This document shows, in pieces, positions 35,385 to 46,200 of a stretch of DNA of 64,000 nucleotides. Location: positions 124,001 to 188,000 of the forward strand of contig JAMAHW010000020.1 of the NCBI GenBank assembly GCA_023627715.1, in the 5' to 3' direction. The position numbers and the translations under genes were made by a program. The DNA comes from Periconia sp. R9002 (taxonomy: Eukaryota > Ascomycota > Dothideomycetes > Pleosporales > Periconiaceae). Position 1 is the first letter of the stretch. Each line of letters starts with the position of its first letter. The notes below the pieces were generated by a model, which worked only from the letters and a program-made list of their open reading frames with translations, had not been told where the DNA came from and made no database searches.

Positions 35385-35736
35385 ATGGCGAGATTGTCAG
35401 GTTTACAGAGAGATGTGTTGGCGCTTTATCGACAATGCCTAAGGGCTGTGAGAGAGAAGCCTGAGGTGAGCTTTTTTATTAACACAATATATTCTTCTTG
35501 CTAACACGTATATGCAGGCGGTAAGAGATAACTTCCGCAACCATGCGAGGTAATATCTAACATCGGGTATGTGGTTTTGATGCTCCATTAGCTGACGATT
35601 ATGCTATAGGAGCCAATTCCGCCAACGTATCCAGATCGACAAGAAGGATTTCAGCACGATTGAGTATCTTCTGAGGCAAGGACGAAAGCAGTTGGAAATG
35701 TACCAGGATCCGGGTATCAAGAATGTATCAAAGTGA
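35385..35736 (+). CDS. SDH6: Succinate dehydrogenase assembly factor 1 (SDHAF1/Sdh6), LYR protein
   Basis: Three short exons, 35385-35465, 35518-35549 and 35610-35736, join to 79 residues, the length I recall for yeast Sdh6. The N-terminus MARLSGLQRDVLALYRQCLR carries the L-Y-R tripeptide of the LYR (Complex1_LYR) family. The helix that follows (VRDNFRNHARSQFRQ) and IEYLLRQGRKQLEMY are basic as in SDHAF1. The protein helps put Fe-S clusters into the Sdh2 subunit of complex II in the mitochondrial matrix. Introns of 52 and 60 bases have GTGAGC/GTAATA donors, CTAAC/CTGAC branch sites and CAG/TAG acceptors. Because each exon is short, no single long frame reveals this gene. Confidence 0.92.
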
Positions 35737-36363
35737 AGAGATGGTGGGGAACGATTAGATGATGATGGTAATGATCCAAGGAAGAAGAAGACCATAGTAA
35801 GTGTTGGAAGCAGCGTGCCTGAGAGAGGCTTCTGACGGCTGACCAGTACCGCCTGCTCTTGCATAGAAGGCCCAATACCATTCAACAATTTTCAGCTCTC
35901 CACAGAGGCTACATTCAAATGGAAGCAAAGTGGCGCCACCAATTGTCACAGATCGGAGATGGTCACGTGACTGCACCGGCTTAAGCACATGTGCAGTCTC
36001 TGCATGCCCTATGAACTTTGAACACAAAGAACACGAACTTACTAGAAGATTCTCAGCAATATAATATCTGCACTTTCTTCATCATCACATGTTGTAACAC
36101 GAATACTGTGCGTCGATGCCGTCAATTTGACGCAAAGTGGACTGACTGGACTCTTCTAGAATTGACCCGAGGATTCTCCGAACATCCTCATGTTTCCACC
36201 AAGCCCCTCACAGAACCGCCAAGAAGATTCCAAGACCTCAAAACAGAACTCTCCAGAATTAACATCTACTTTCGAAATCTCCCAGCAAATACTATATAAG
36301 CAACCTCCTCCATCGCCCTAAACTCGCTCTCCAGAATCCGAAAACATCACTCACGAACACTTC
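35737..36363. promoter_or_regulatory. Heat-shock promoter: heat-shock elements and TATA box
   Basis: Upstream of the Hsp20 gene. Perfect inverted heat-shock-factor units occur at 36045-36052 (GAA-GA-TTC) and 36154-36161 (TTC-TA-GAA), with further single GAA/TTC units in phase around 36170-36290, such as TTCTCCGAA. TATATAAG at 36293-36300 lies 64 bases before the first ATG. The first part is 3' flank of the SDHAF1-like gene. Confidence 0.65.
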
Positions 36364-37080
36364 ATGCGAACATTCCAAACTACTCTACGACAAGTTCCAC
36401 AAAACCTCTTCCGCATCAGCAAACCAACTTCTCGCGCACTCTCACAAAGCACACCGAAAATGTCGCTCTTCCCACGCTTCACTCAGGAATTCGCTCCCCT
36501 CTTCCGCCTCATGGACGACTACGATCGTCGCATTGCGCGCGACTATCCGTCCAACAACTCCCACGAATCCGGCCGCAACCCCAACTCCCTCTTCCGCGAG
36601 CTCCGCTCCTTCACGCCAAAGTTCGATGTCAAGGAAGTCGAAGACGCCTACGAGCTCCACGGCGAGTTCCCAGGCGTCGAGCAAAAGGACATCAACATCG
36701 AGTGGACCGACGCGCACACGCTGACGGTTTCGGGACGCCACGAGCATGTTAGGGAGGAGGGCACTCGTCCTTCCAACCTAGCCATCAAGGAAGGCGGCGA
36801 GGCACACTCCAAGCAGCCCACCGTCGAAGACGCAGATGCCGAGGCGAAGAAGGAGCAGCAGATGACGACCACCAACGCCAACAACGACGTGGCCAAGAAC
36901 GACGCGAAGCAGCCAAAGTACTGGGTCAGCGAGCGCAGTGTCGGAGAGTTCCACAGGAGCTTCAGCTTCCCCAGCCGTGTCGATCAGGATAAGGTCAAGG
37001 CGAGCTTGAAGAATGGCATCTTGAGCGTCATCGTCCCCAAGGCCAAGATGGAGAGTCCCAGGCGTGTCGAGATTCAGTAG
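36364..37080 (+). CDS. Small heat-shock protein, Hsp20/Hsp30 type
   Basis: A 238-residue frame. An alpha-crystallin domain spans about residues 84-226, starting FTPKFDVKEVEDAYELHGE and containing the strand motif LTVSGRHE and the final A-x-L-K-N-G-I-L motif (213-220). As in fungal Hsp30 proteins, a charged, low-complexity insertion (about 128-185) interrupts the domain. Such proteins form oligomers that hold unfolding clients. The ATG at 36364 has a weak context (T at -3) and adds 32 residues that are Arg/Ser/Thr-rich without acidic residues (MRTFQTTLRQVPQNLFRISK), like a mitochondrial presequence. The second in-frame ATG at 36460 (MSLFPRFTQEF) has A at -3 and matches the usual Hsp30 start. 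Both products are plausible. Heat-shock elements upstream predict stress induction. Confidence 0.93.
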   Translation: MRTFQTTLRQVPQNLFRISKPTSRALSQSTPKMSLFPRFTQEFAPLFRLMDDYDRRIARDYPSNNSHESGRNPNSLFRELRSFTPKFDVKEVEDAYELHGEFPGVEQKDINIEWTDAHTLTVSGRHEHVREEGTRPSNLAIKEGGEAHSKQPTVEDADAEAKKEQQMTTTNANNDVAKNDAKQPKYWVSERSVGEFHRSFSFPSRVDQDKVKASLKNGILSVIVPKAKMESPRRVEIQ

Positions 37081-37850
37081 ATTGTTTGAATGAAGGATAG
37101 GAGAATCGGAAAGAAAGAGAATAGTGGAGGAATAATGAAGGATGAAGATGAAAGTTTCGATGGTGACGATGGTTCATGAATGTTTATTAGCGATCATTCC
37201 TTTCGGTGTCTGTTTTTCATCCTCTTTTGATGCATAGCTAGCGGGTTGAGTTTTCTCCAGTGTGTCTCTACTGGTTTTTCTTATACTCAGTTTATGATTG
37301 TTTTGTAGGGTACCCTCCTTCAGTCAAAAACAATATATATAAACTTTTCTAAAAATGATCCTTGCTTCAGTGCATTGAGTTACGGCTTCTGGCTGGAATC
37401 ATACATCCAACGGTATGTCTGAAAGTGCAATCCAAGTCAGAGGTATGTTACAGCCTAGAATATTGCGTGCCTTGTCCAATACATTACTTACGGAGTTTGA
37501 TTAGTATGGGGTCTTCATTTTTTGGATGGTAAGTTAATTTGGAAATTTTATAACCTGGCATTGGACATAGACTTAAGGTACTGTTTATCACTTCAATCTT
37601 AACATTTTGATATTCATTCAAAGAATATGGTAACACTACCTTGACATAACAACTACGACCGACAGGGTATTCCATCATGTGGATAATGCTAGTCCCGACC
37701 AACCATAATACCATGTGTTCATGCAATTCGTGGAGCAAATGAGACTCGTCTATTGACAAGACACTGTGTGAGGCGGCGTATTGAGACGATAACCATGTAC
37801 TGTAACCACCCCAGTTGCGTGTAGCTAATTTTGTATTCGCAATATAGGGA
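37081..37850. other. Convergent 3' flanks of Hsp20 and HIS1
   Basis: AT-rich, with GATGAAG repeats just after the Hsp20 stop and TATATATAAA near 37331. The 129-codon minus-strand frame at 37484 has no domain. No gene seen. Confidence 0.45.
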
Positions 37851-38998
37851 TCACGAAGTCCGTGAGTTATCAATCTTCATGACTAGGATGTCGCACGCGC
37901 CCGCTTCCGTCAACTTGTCCATAACAACCGCAATTTCCTTTGACGGTACCATGACGGATACGGCGACCCATCCGTCTTCTTCGAGGGATGTGGTCGTCGG
38001 GGCCCGACGCCCAGGGGTGATTTTGCAAGCTTCGACAAGCTTCGCGCGCTCGATGTTGTAGGTGCAAAGCACGTATTTTTGTGCGGCTATATCATGTTAG
38101 TACATTGCATAATATATCGTGGGCTTATACAACTCACTGATTACACCCCTGATACGAGCGGTAATCAGGTCTACGAGCTTGGGATCCGACGGGTGTTTGG
38201 ACTTGATAAGGATGGCGCTCGATTCGACAACGGTTGAGATGGCAGTTAAACCCGCTGCGCGCATAGTCTCTCCCGACTCAACGAGATCGACAATGCCATC
38301 TGCCACACCGAGGGCGCAAGCAGCCTCCACACTACCACCCACAAACTTGATTTTTGTCTTTAGCTTTGCGTCGTTATTCACAGCCTCTCCCGATTGCTCG
38401 GCCTCCAATCTCCGGAAGTACTGTTCGGTGAGGTTTGTAAAGCTCGTTACCACGTTCTTGCCAATTAGGTCCTCTGGTTTTGTCAAAGTGCCTTTGAGCG
38501 GGGTTTGCACTTGCAGTTTGCACTTTCCGAAATCGAGGTCTAGTACTTCCTCAACGCCTGTTGTGGCTGTTGGTGGAACGACGCACTCATGCTCGGCGAC
38601 CTGGTCGCGACCAGTTATACCCAGATCCACCCTTCCTTCACCGACGAAGGTGGGAATATCAGCTGCGGGGAGGAAGACTAGCGCGAGAGGGTGGTTCTTC
38701 ACCAGCGCAATGTCAAGGCGCGAATGACGGTGGAATTGGATATCGGAGCCGTGGAGGAGGTCTAAGCAAGCCTGGTGAAGGCGGCCCTCTGTATGCGCAT
38801 GTTAGCTGTGTTGGCAGAAGCTTTCGGCCATTGGGATGAAAACGTACTCTTGGGGACCGCGAACAGTAGTCGGTCATTCAGACTGTAACCCAGAACGTCA
38901 GACATGAAAGGTAAGCTTCTACTTCCAGCTCTTGCAGCTCGAGGTCTGCTCGCATCAACGCCGTTCACTCCGTTGGCACCATTGGTAGCGGAGTCCAT
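37851..38998 (-). CDS. HIS1: ATP phosphoribosyltransferase (HisG), first step of histidine synthesis
   Basis: Three exons, 38998-38848, 38788-38138 and 38086-37851, give 345 residues. The enzyme joins ATP and PRPP to phosphoribosyl-ATP in the cytosol. After a 30-residue Ala/Asn-rich extension the long-form HisG fold begins with NDRLLFAVPKKGRLHQACLD (completed by splicing). It continues with GEGRVDLGITGRDQV, the PRPP-loop-like SVEAACALGVADGIVDLVES, and a C-terminal ACT-like regulatory domain (APTTTSLEEDGWVAVSVMVP) as in enzymes inhibited by histidine. Introns of 59 and 51 bases have GTACGT/GTGAGT donors and CTAAC branch sites. The second in-frame ATG (residue 32) would give a length closer to yeast His1. 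Divergent from the eS28 gene. Confidence 0.94.
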
Positions 38999-39815
38999 GG
39001 TGATGAGACGAAAAGAATGATAAGGTGGTGAAGAACGTACGAATTGACTAGATCCATCCTTCTTCTCTATGAAAAGAGGGCCCCTCTAGGCTATATATGT
39101 AGTAAAGTGGAGGCAGGGGTGTTTCGTGTTAGCGTATCCTATTGGAAATAGATGTAAGAGTTGCTGATCTCAGACGACAGTAAAAACTACAAAGGGTAGC
39201 TAAACGTACTATCGATGACCCAATCGATGATCCAATCGGGGTACAGGGTGGGACACGGCGTGCGTAGATTATTCGTGAGGGTGTGCAGATTTGTTCACGA
39301 CTACCGCGGGAAATAGTTGGAGTCAGAGGGGTGCTAATTCTTCGTTTGCGAATACAGTCCCGCAACGAATCAGAGCTGTTCATGAAGCCACGAACACGCA
39401 TTGAATGTATCCATACAGACATGCACGATATATTTACTGTAAAATAACCATGGGCTCGATTATCATCTATATGTACCAGTCACAGCGCAACGTAAAAGGA
39501 TGTGAATTGCTCCGATATACGGACAAGTTCTCTTCCATGGATGACGCACCAATCATGATACCCTCTGCCCCGCTGCATCCCAATTCGGCTAGCGCAATCT
39601 GAAAGGCGGAAGGACGCGGCACAAAAGTTCGCTTGCACGCACAGCGCCATTTTGAACACCCAACCTCATCGTCGCTGTCTCAAGTCACCTGCACGTTCAA
39701 TTCTCCACGACACCGGCCTCCAACACATTCCAATCCACCAGATCCAAAACCGTACGCCCACTATACCAACTTTCCAATTTTCATCCGCAGCCGCTGATCG
39801 ATACAGACTGCCAAA
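38999..39815. promoter_or_regulatory. Divergent HIS1 / eS28 promoter region
   Basis: 817 bases between two starts facing away from each other. One TGACTC core (as GAGTCA) lies at about 39320-39325, some 320 bases from the HIS1 start, and could serve general amino-acid control. The single site is weak evidence. No gene seen within. Confidence 0.35.
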
Positions 39816-40175
39816 ATGGATTCCGCCAAGGTCCCCGTCAAGCTCGTCAAGGTCACCCGCGTTCTCGGCCGCACCGGTACGTCTACGTCCTCGAATGTTC
39901 GCGCGAATCGATGAGAAAGGCGTGGAAATATTCTTTTGGGGAACAATATCTGACAAAAGGGCAGGCTCCCGTGGTGGTGTTACCCAGTGCCGCGTCGAGT
40001 TCATGGACGACCAAACCCGAAGCATCATCCGTAACGTCAAGGGCCCAGGTATGCCAGCGCAACAACAGCGAAAACTTCGCAAACAAGGGGGAGAATACTA
40101 ATCATCTCGGTAGTCCGTGAGAACGACATCCTCTGCTTGCTCGAGTCTGAGCGTGAGGCCAGGAGGCTGCGATAA
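39816..40175 (+). CDS. RPS28: 40S ribosomal protein eS28
   Basis: Exons 39816-39876, 39965-40048 and 40114-40175 join to 68 residues, the full family length. Diagnostic segments are [40 protein letters not shown] and the end [12 protein letters not shown]. It is a small OB-fold subunit of the 40S ribosome near the mRNA exit channel. Introns of 88 and 65 bases have GTACGT/GTATGC donors and CAG/TAG acceptors. The ATG context AAAATGG is strong. Antisense and out-of-frame open frames across this locus are shadows. Confidence 0.96.
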
Positions 40176-41002
40176 ACGATGAGTTGAACGGTGGTGATGA
40201 GGAGGGTAGAGAAACGAGCGACGATACCGAGACGGGAAAAAGGTCCAGGCGCGGCCCGGTCATTTGCATTCTATGGGAATATCTTTCACGGCACGGCAGA
40301 GGCGCGGTAGTCAGCATCTTTGGCTTCTCATGAAATAACATTCGGTCTCACGCCTCAACACGCCAAATTTTGCATGTGCTCCATCTTGATATGACTAATT
40401 CGAGCATTAGACAATTTACCATTGGGGTTTTCTGACAATCTAGCATGCTACCATGGCGGTCTTTGATCACACTTCTTTCGCTCTATATGCCCGGCCCTAA
40501 CCCTTGCCTCTTCTTCCCAGCTGAGCATGCGCGCCTGAACCCAACAATGGGACTGGGCAACGAGTTTGGTCGAAGTGGTCCATTCGATTTCTGGATTTAT
40601 CGTAGTCACGGCCAGCACATGATTACTTCCCACCCATCCATCTATTCGCATAATATCACAATGAGAGGAAAACGGCTTTTTTCCTCCCTTCAATTTGGCC
40701 TTAGAATCGTGCGGCGAAGATGGCAATGAAATATTTGTGAAGATGAGCTATGATGATCATGCCACAGGTTTGTAGCCATCGCACATATCACATCGACATA
40801 AGTCAGATCTGAGACGTCGAGGTCATCATCTTTTAGCATTCTCTCAGTGTTTTCTCCAATTTCTATCGCGCGCACACGGTAACGATATGTTTATATGGCT
40901 ATCTGATCAGCCAACTTCTAATCAACAACCCCTATCATCGCTCAACCGCAGTGCCTAATACTGTCAGAAATCTAGAAGCATCTCCTATATTTCCGTCTTG
41001 AC
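40176..41002. other. Convergent 3' flanks
   Basis: Between the ends of the eS28 gene (plus) and the epimerase gene (minus). Frames on both strands at 40445-40729 have no domain. Nothing else seen. Confidence 0.45.
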
Positions 41003-41959
41003 TCAAGAACTGCCCTTCTTCAAGCTCTCGGCAAGCTCAACATACGAGCCCTTCTTGATCTCCTCCACAATCCCTTTCTCAGCTTTGGGCACCCATCCCA
41101 AAACCTTCCTGGCCTTCGTACTCACCGCACGATTCGAAGCCGACAAGAAGGTCGCAAAGAAATCCCCCATCATCCCCTTTGCATCCGCTAACCCCACATC
41201 CATAGCCTCGACTCCAAGAACCTCACAAATCGCCTCCGCAATCTCCCTGAACTCAACATCCGTCTCACTCGTGACATTGAACTCTTCGCCCGCCTCTCCC
41301 TTCTCCAGCGCAAGCAAGAAAGCACTCGCAGCGTCATCAACATACACAGTCGACGTCTTCTTCTTCCCCCCCTCCACAACAACACCCTTACCCATGGCAC
41401 CCCACTGCTTCATCATCATGGCAACGCCACTCCCACCACGCCCATACACCCACGGCGCAAGCCGGAGATAGCTCACACGAACCCCATCTCGCACAATACT
41501 CTCATCCTTCGGCCTCGACGCAAACGCCAAAGGATGCTCATTGCCCCAGCCAGGACTCTTCTCATCTGTCTCGCGTCCCTCGGGGTCCTCCGCGGCAGCC
41601 AAAGACCCAGTCGCAATAACCAGCGGTCTCCCGCTGCCCTTGAGCCCCTTGGCAATCGCCGCCGTCGCAGCATCGTTCTGAGCGAGGCGCTCCACGGCGC
41701 TGAAGTTGTGGTCGCCCGCGATGGTGTTGGCGATGTGGATAACGCCGCCGTCGGCTTCTTGCGCCATTTGCGTGAGGAGCTCGTGGTGCGTCTTCAGGTC
41801 GCCGCGCACGGGGATGGCGCCTAGCTCCTTGAGTTTGACATCGTTGGTCTCGCTACGGGAGAGGGCTTTGACGGCGTAGCCGTGCGCGATGAGCTGCTTG
41901 GTCACGTTCGACCCGATGTAGCCCGAGCCTCCGGTTATGAAGACGGTTTTGTTCGACAT
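41003..41959 (-). CDS. NAD(P)-dependent epimerase/dehydratase-like SDR
   Basis: A single exon of 318 residues from the ATG at 41959 (MSNKTVFITGGSGYIGSNV). The frame extends to an ATG at 42010 but those 17 residues look untranslated. The start carries the extended/atypical SDR nucleotide-binding motif T-G-G-x-G-Y-I-G. GVIHIANTIAGDHN and LRLAPWVYGRGG match the NAD-binding and substrate-side regions of Rossmann epimerases, and SAFLLALEKGEAGEEFNVTS matches the C-terminal lobe. The classical YxxxK catalytic pair is not clear; SYLRLAPWVYG occupies that region, so it may be an atypical SDR. Cytosolic; substrate unknown. GC-rich with strong codon bias compared with the flanks. Confidence 0.85.
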   Translation of the reverse strand: MSNKTVFITGGSGYIGSNVTKQLIAHGYAVKALSRSETNDVKLKELGAIPVRGDLKTHHELLTQMAQEADGGVIHIANTIAGDHNFSAVERLAQNDAATAAIAKGLKGSGRPLVIATGSLAAAEDPEGRETDEKSPGWGNEHPLAFASRPKDESIVRDGVRVSYLRLAPWVYGRGGSGVAMMMKQWGAMGKGVVVEGGKKKTSTVYVDDAASAFLLALEKGEAGEEFNVTSETDVEFREIAEAICEVLGVEAMDVGLADAKGMMGDFFATFLSASNRAVSTKARKVLGWVPKAEKGIVEEIKKGSYVELAESLKKGSS

Positions 41960-42565
41960 TTTTGTGTGGTGTTTGGATGGTTGGTTGGAGGAACAAGGTA
42001 AACTTTTCAAGTCGAGAGAATTGAGAAGATGGACTCGGTATGCTCAAATAATCCTTTTCACAAACTGATTGATTGATTAAACTGAGTGATGATCAAAAAA
42101 ATATCAATACTTCGAGAACGAGATTCAACAGCATATTTATACATGATACAAATACACCACACCCCCAATCCTCCCCTTCTACCTACCTCTATACATCCAT
42201 CTCCATGACGACTCCACTCCCTTCTAACCCTCCGTTCACTTAACTCCACGCCCCTATCCCCATTCCCACAAACCCCAACCTACCTCACCAAATACACACC
42301 CCGAACTACGACGCATACGAAACCGAGCTAGCCTCTTACCCCATCCCGTAACGCTTCAACCATTGAATCGCGAAACGGGGTTAGCTCGTTACCGCTTGCG
42401 GTATAGGCTCGAATGGTCGAAAACGTTAAAATGGAGATCTAAGGAGATATATGGAGATTTGATGGGGGGTGTACGGAGCCATGGATGTTGGGGACGGAGT
42501 ACGTACGTGTTGGATTGGCTATGGTTATGGTTTTGGACCGGAGTCGGGGGTGGTGATGATGGGGA

Positions 42566-42595
42566 TGTGTTTGTGTTTGTGTGTGTGTGTTTGTG
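42566..42595. repeat. GT/GTTT microsatellite
   Basis: Alternating GT units interrupted by TTT. Confidence 0.7.
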
Positions 42596-42938
42596 GAACG
42601 AGGTGGGAGGAGATTGGAGGACGGTGTTAGGAGGTGGGATCGGGGGGTGGGGTTTAGGAAGGGAGGTGTGGGATGGGTGAGATAAGTGTGGTTAAGGTCG
42701 GGGTTTATGCTGGGAAGGGATGGTGAGTCGATTTATTGATGGATAACGTTCGTTAAGAGAAGGGATTGTGTGTTTTGTGGGAGGGAGAGAAGGGGGTGGG
42801 TGATGATTTTGGGTATTATGTTATAGGTACTGGCTCCCGCTGGAGTATGTATATCTACATGTTGTTTTGATATAATTTTTGTCCGAGTGTAACTTGTCAG
42901 ATCCAAGGCATCAATATCTGCGCATGAGTACATCTACC

Positions 42939-42954
42939 TACATACGCGTATGTA
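42939..42954. repeat. 16-bp perfect palindrome TACATACGCGTATGTA
   Basis: Self-complementary over all 16 bases and centred on CGCG. Could be a dimeric protein site or chance. Confidence 0.6.
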
Positions 42955-43180
42955 TGTGCATAGCTACTTCTTTGATCATCTTTAGTCCAAGTAGAGCTAC
43001 CTAAGTAGCGCTTCAGGCAACATTCTCTTTTCCCTCCAAAATTAACAACAATAACTTTAACAACTTCTGTGGAAGGGAGTGATGCAATAATGTACACATC
43101 TGTACGTCCCCCCTCCTGGACGTCTTCGTGATATTTACGTGTTGAATATTGTAAGTAATGGTATGGCTATGCGGTAATAC

Positions 43181-43206
43181 TCTTCTCTTCTTCTCTTCTT
43201 CTCTTT
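43181..43206. repeat. TTCTC/TTC pyrimidine repeat
   Basis: Three units of TCTTCTCT-like sequence in a row. Confidence 0.6.
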
Positions 43207-46200
43207 ATGAAAGGAGGTAGTATATGGTTTGTCTTCTTCACATGCGCGTCCTGTCCTGGCGAGGTCGTTTGCTTCCGGTTATTTCAACTGTGTCGATGAA
43301 TTGATAATGTAGACTACGTTTTTTTTTCACGGTGGGTTTGGATGCTTGGTTGATTTGCAAGTTTTTTTTTATGTGAACGATTGGGGGAGTTAACAGTTTT
43401 GTAGGTATGTATAGAGATGTAGATGTGTGCATGTAAGCAGTATGAGATATATGATGTATGTAATCTTGAGAGTTATGTAAATCTACATGTACATCGAGGG
43501 GATGGGAAGGGGAGGAAAAGGTTTATGGAATTTATTAGATGAAAGGACAGTGAACGTTAGCTAACGAGGATACCGAGGGATTTGGTTGTTTGTGTGTGTG
43601 CATTTGATTATTGAGTATTTGCAGTGATAGAGCAGATTTTGATAGATGTGTCCCTGTTCCTATTACAGATACTGAATCCTGCTTTCGTCTTTATTCATCT
43701 ACTTCTTCTAGTGCGATGACTCCTTGTGACTTTTGTGTTAGTGAGTCAGACGTATTGCTCGTGCCTACCTACGTAAGTGTGCCTCAGTAAGTAGATACAT
43801 CAATGATACGTGTGTACTCGTCTGGATACGTATACCCGTATGAGTCTTTACCAAACCGAGTCAGAATAAGAGTCACGCCAGTAACACACTATGACTCCTT
43901 CCCGTAGCACAGCCCAAGCGTCGTCGTAAGGCTTTGCGCTCAGATCTGTAGGGCTCGTAAGGCTGGCAAGGCTGGCAAGACAGCATGTGATGCTGATTGG
44001 TGGTGGCTGACAAGTGTCAGCTGACTAGAGCGCTGCTTTTCCGGATTGAGACCAGGGACATTCAAGGCTCTGTGAGATTTGGTAGGGGCCAACTATCTAC
44101 AAAGAGCATGACGAAGTGTTTTAAGGATGACCCTTGTCAGGAGGGGAGGCCTTTGTGATCGATCTTGAGGCTCTTCGGGATGACGTAGTTGGATCTCTTC
44201 GGTGCTTCTTTGGGCAGCTTTGGCTTGCAGGTTCGGAGCCGTCGGTGGCTAGCACTTTGAGAGTCGACTGTTTAGACCGACAATCTTGGGTGATTGTTAG
44301 TTGGTGTGAGGAACAAGCACGGCATTTTTCGCGAGCGGCAGCTCTGTCCGATAGGCAAAGGAGACGCCTAGATGGTGAAGGTTCAAGAAATCGAGATTCT
44401 TATTTCCAGTCCATAAATGCATGAAATTCTCGAGGTCGCGCGATCAATAGACTTGATGCGTGAGAGCGAAAGCGGCAAGGACTCTCGGCTTCGAAAGCAT
44501 ACAACAAACCACCGAAGTCGGCGTGATACCGTCAAGCGAACAGAAGGAAAAAACAGAGCGTTCACATAACCATGGAAGAAAACAAATTTGTCAAAGATCG
44601 GATGGGAATGTTATGGGGATCGAGATTTAAGAGCAGAAGGCGATGGAAAATGCTAGACAGGCAATACGCTAATCTTGGTGGGAGTACATGGCACGTAGCG
44701 AGTGACTTTGTAAGTGATCATCCGCACTGTGAGCGAGCGAGGCTGAGTGAGACGGATTTGTAGGCCCTGGTTTCATTCCTCCTGCGTAGTACAACACGTG
44801 CATACGGATCGCGTGTGCCTGTTTGTACCTAGAAGTTGCATCTGGCGAGTGCGATATTGTATTGTAGCACGTACCTAGCTAACGTTTGGTTGAGCACCGA
44901 GATATGTATGCACATGTACGGCGGATGTGAGTGAATGCATGTACTAGATATACACGGCAATCCTGCCGATATGGTAAAGTGAATTGCCATAGGGCAGGTG
45001 AATGGGCAGAAGAGAAGGGCATCCGAGTTGTTTCTTTGATGCGGGTGGAATAGGGTTTGCTGTTAGCTGATTGAAGGTGGTCTAGATTTGATTCAATGCA
45101 ACTGTTTTGAGATGGATGAGGGGCTCTCCTGGTGGGCGCGGGCCGAATGCAACAACCATGACGCCATGACAACTAAACGTCTGCTTGTTTCTCGGAGGAT
45201 GGTGCTGTAAAGTGTGAAAGCGATAAAAGAGTACACTGTACAATCGGTATGTAGGCTGGGGTGGTTGGCATGTGTAAGTGCGAGTATGTACATGTATGCA
45301 GTGCAGGGTAGTCAAGTGGATGAGGTGGAGTAGAGTGGGGTAACTACCTAGGTAGCGAGCAGGGGGAGGTGTGGGTGAGGGACAGACACGGAGCTAGCTT
45401 ATCGATTAGCCATCATCAGCCAACATGAGAAGCGACAACGGACAACATCGAGTACCCGAATCAGGCAATGTAATAAGCATCCGTACCAGAGGCAGGTAAG
45501 CGGCACAGTGAGATTGAGCTGCAGGCGGTACCGTATTTCTCTGTATACGTTGTCCTCATTTTCCCCGACCGGTCATGATGCATGCAGGCTTCGGTATTAG
45601 AGTTGCCCCTCGATAGGCGCGGGTGAGAGTAGTTATGCAGGGAGCCGGAGCAAGCAGACCACTATGAGATATTACGTGGGAACGGCCGGGGTGGTGATTG
45701 GCCTGGGGGGCTGCTACAGCTGGCTCGAAACGACGACGTCTTGGGCTACAGCAAGATGCGATGGCGTCGGCTGGGGCGCGGCTGGTCGGAGCAGAAGCGG
45801 AAACAGAGGCAGAGGCAGATGGGGGGTGGGTGTGATGGATGATGGCTGGATACATGTAACCAACCAAAGCCGGTGAATGCGTGGTGAATGATGTTCAGGC
45901 AGAGCGAATGGCGTGTGGTCATGATGACTTGGGCACTGCGCCAGGTCAGGTGAATTGCCAGCGGGCGGGGGTCTGGTAGTAGGTAGTAGCAGCCGGCCTC
46001 ATCATCAAAGCCCATAGTCATTAACTTACTTAGCATGCCATGGGACTTTGTCGGATGGTTGCCATCGCTCTGCTTTTGCACGCCGCTCAAGACATTGTCG
46101 ATACACGCGCTGTCATTTCCCATTCTTTCCACTTTCTGCTCCAGACAAGCCAAAACCGGTTTGTCGCTGATGCTGAACTGACTGACTGCCCCAAGGAAGT

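Noticed and set aside
38119..38839. Plus-strand frames across HIS1
   Set aside because: Shadows of the minus-strand HisG exons.
39652..40101. 149-codon frame over the eS28 gene
   Set aside because: Reads through eS28 introns in another frame; the spliced eS28 protein explains the locus.
42363..42680. 105-codon Trp/Gly/Val-rich frame
   Set aside because: Product of a G-rich strand-biased tract and GT repeat, not protein-like.
43181..43206. Possible CRISPR-like or telomeric array
   Set aside because: Simple pyrimidine repeat without spacers; not TTAGGG.
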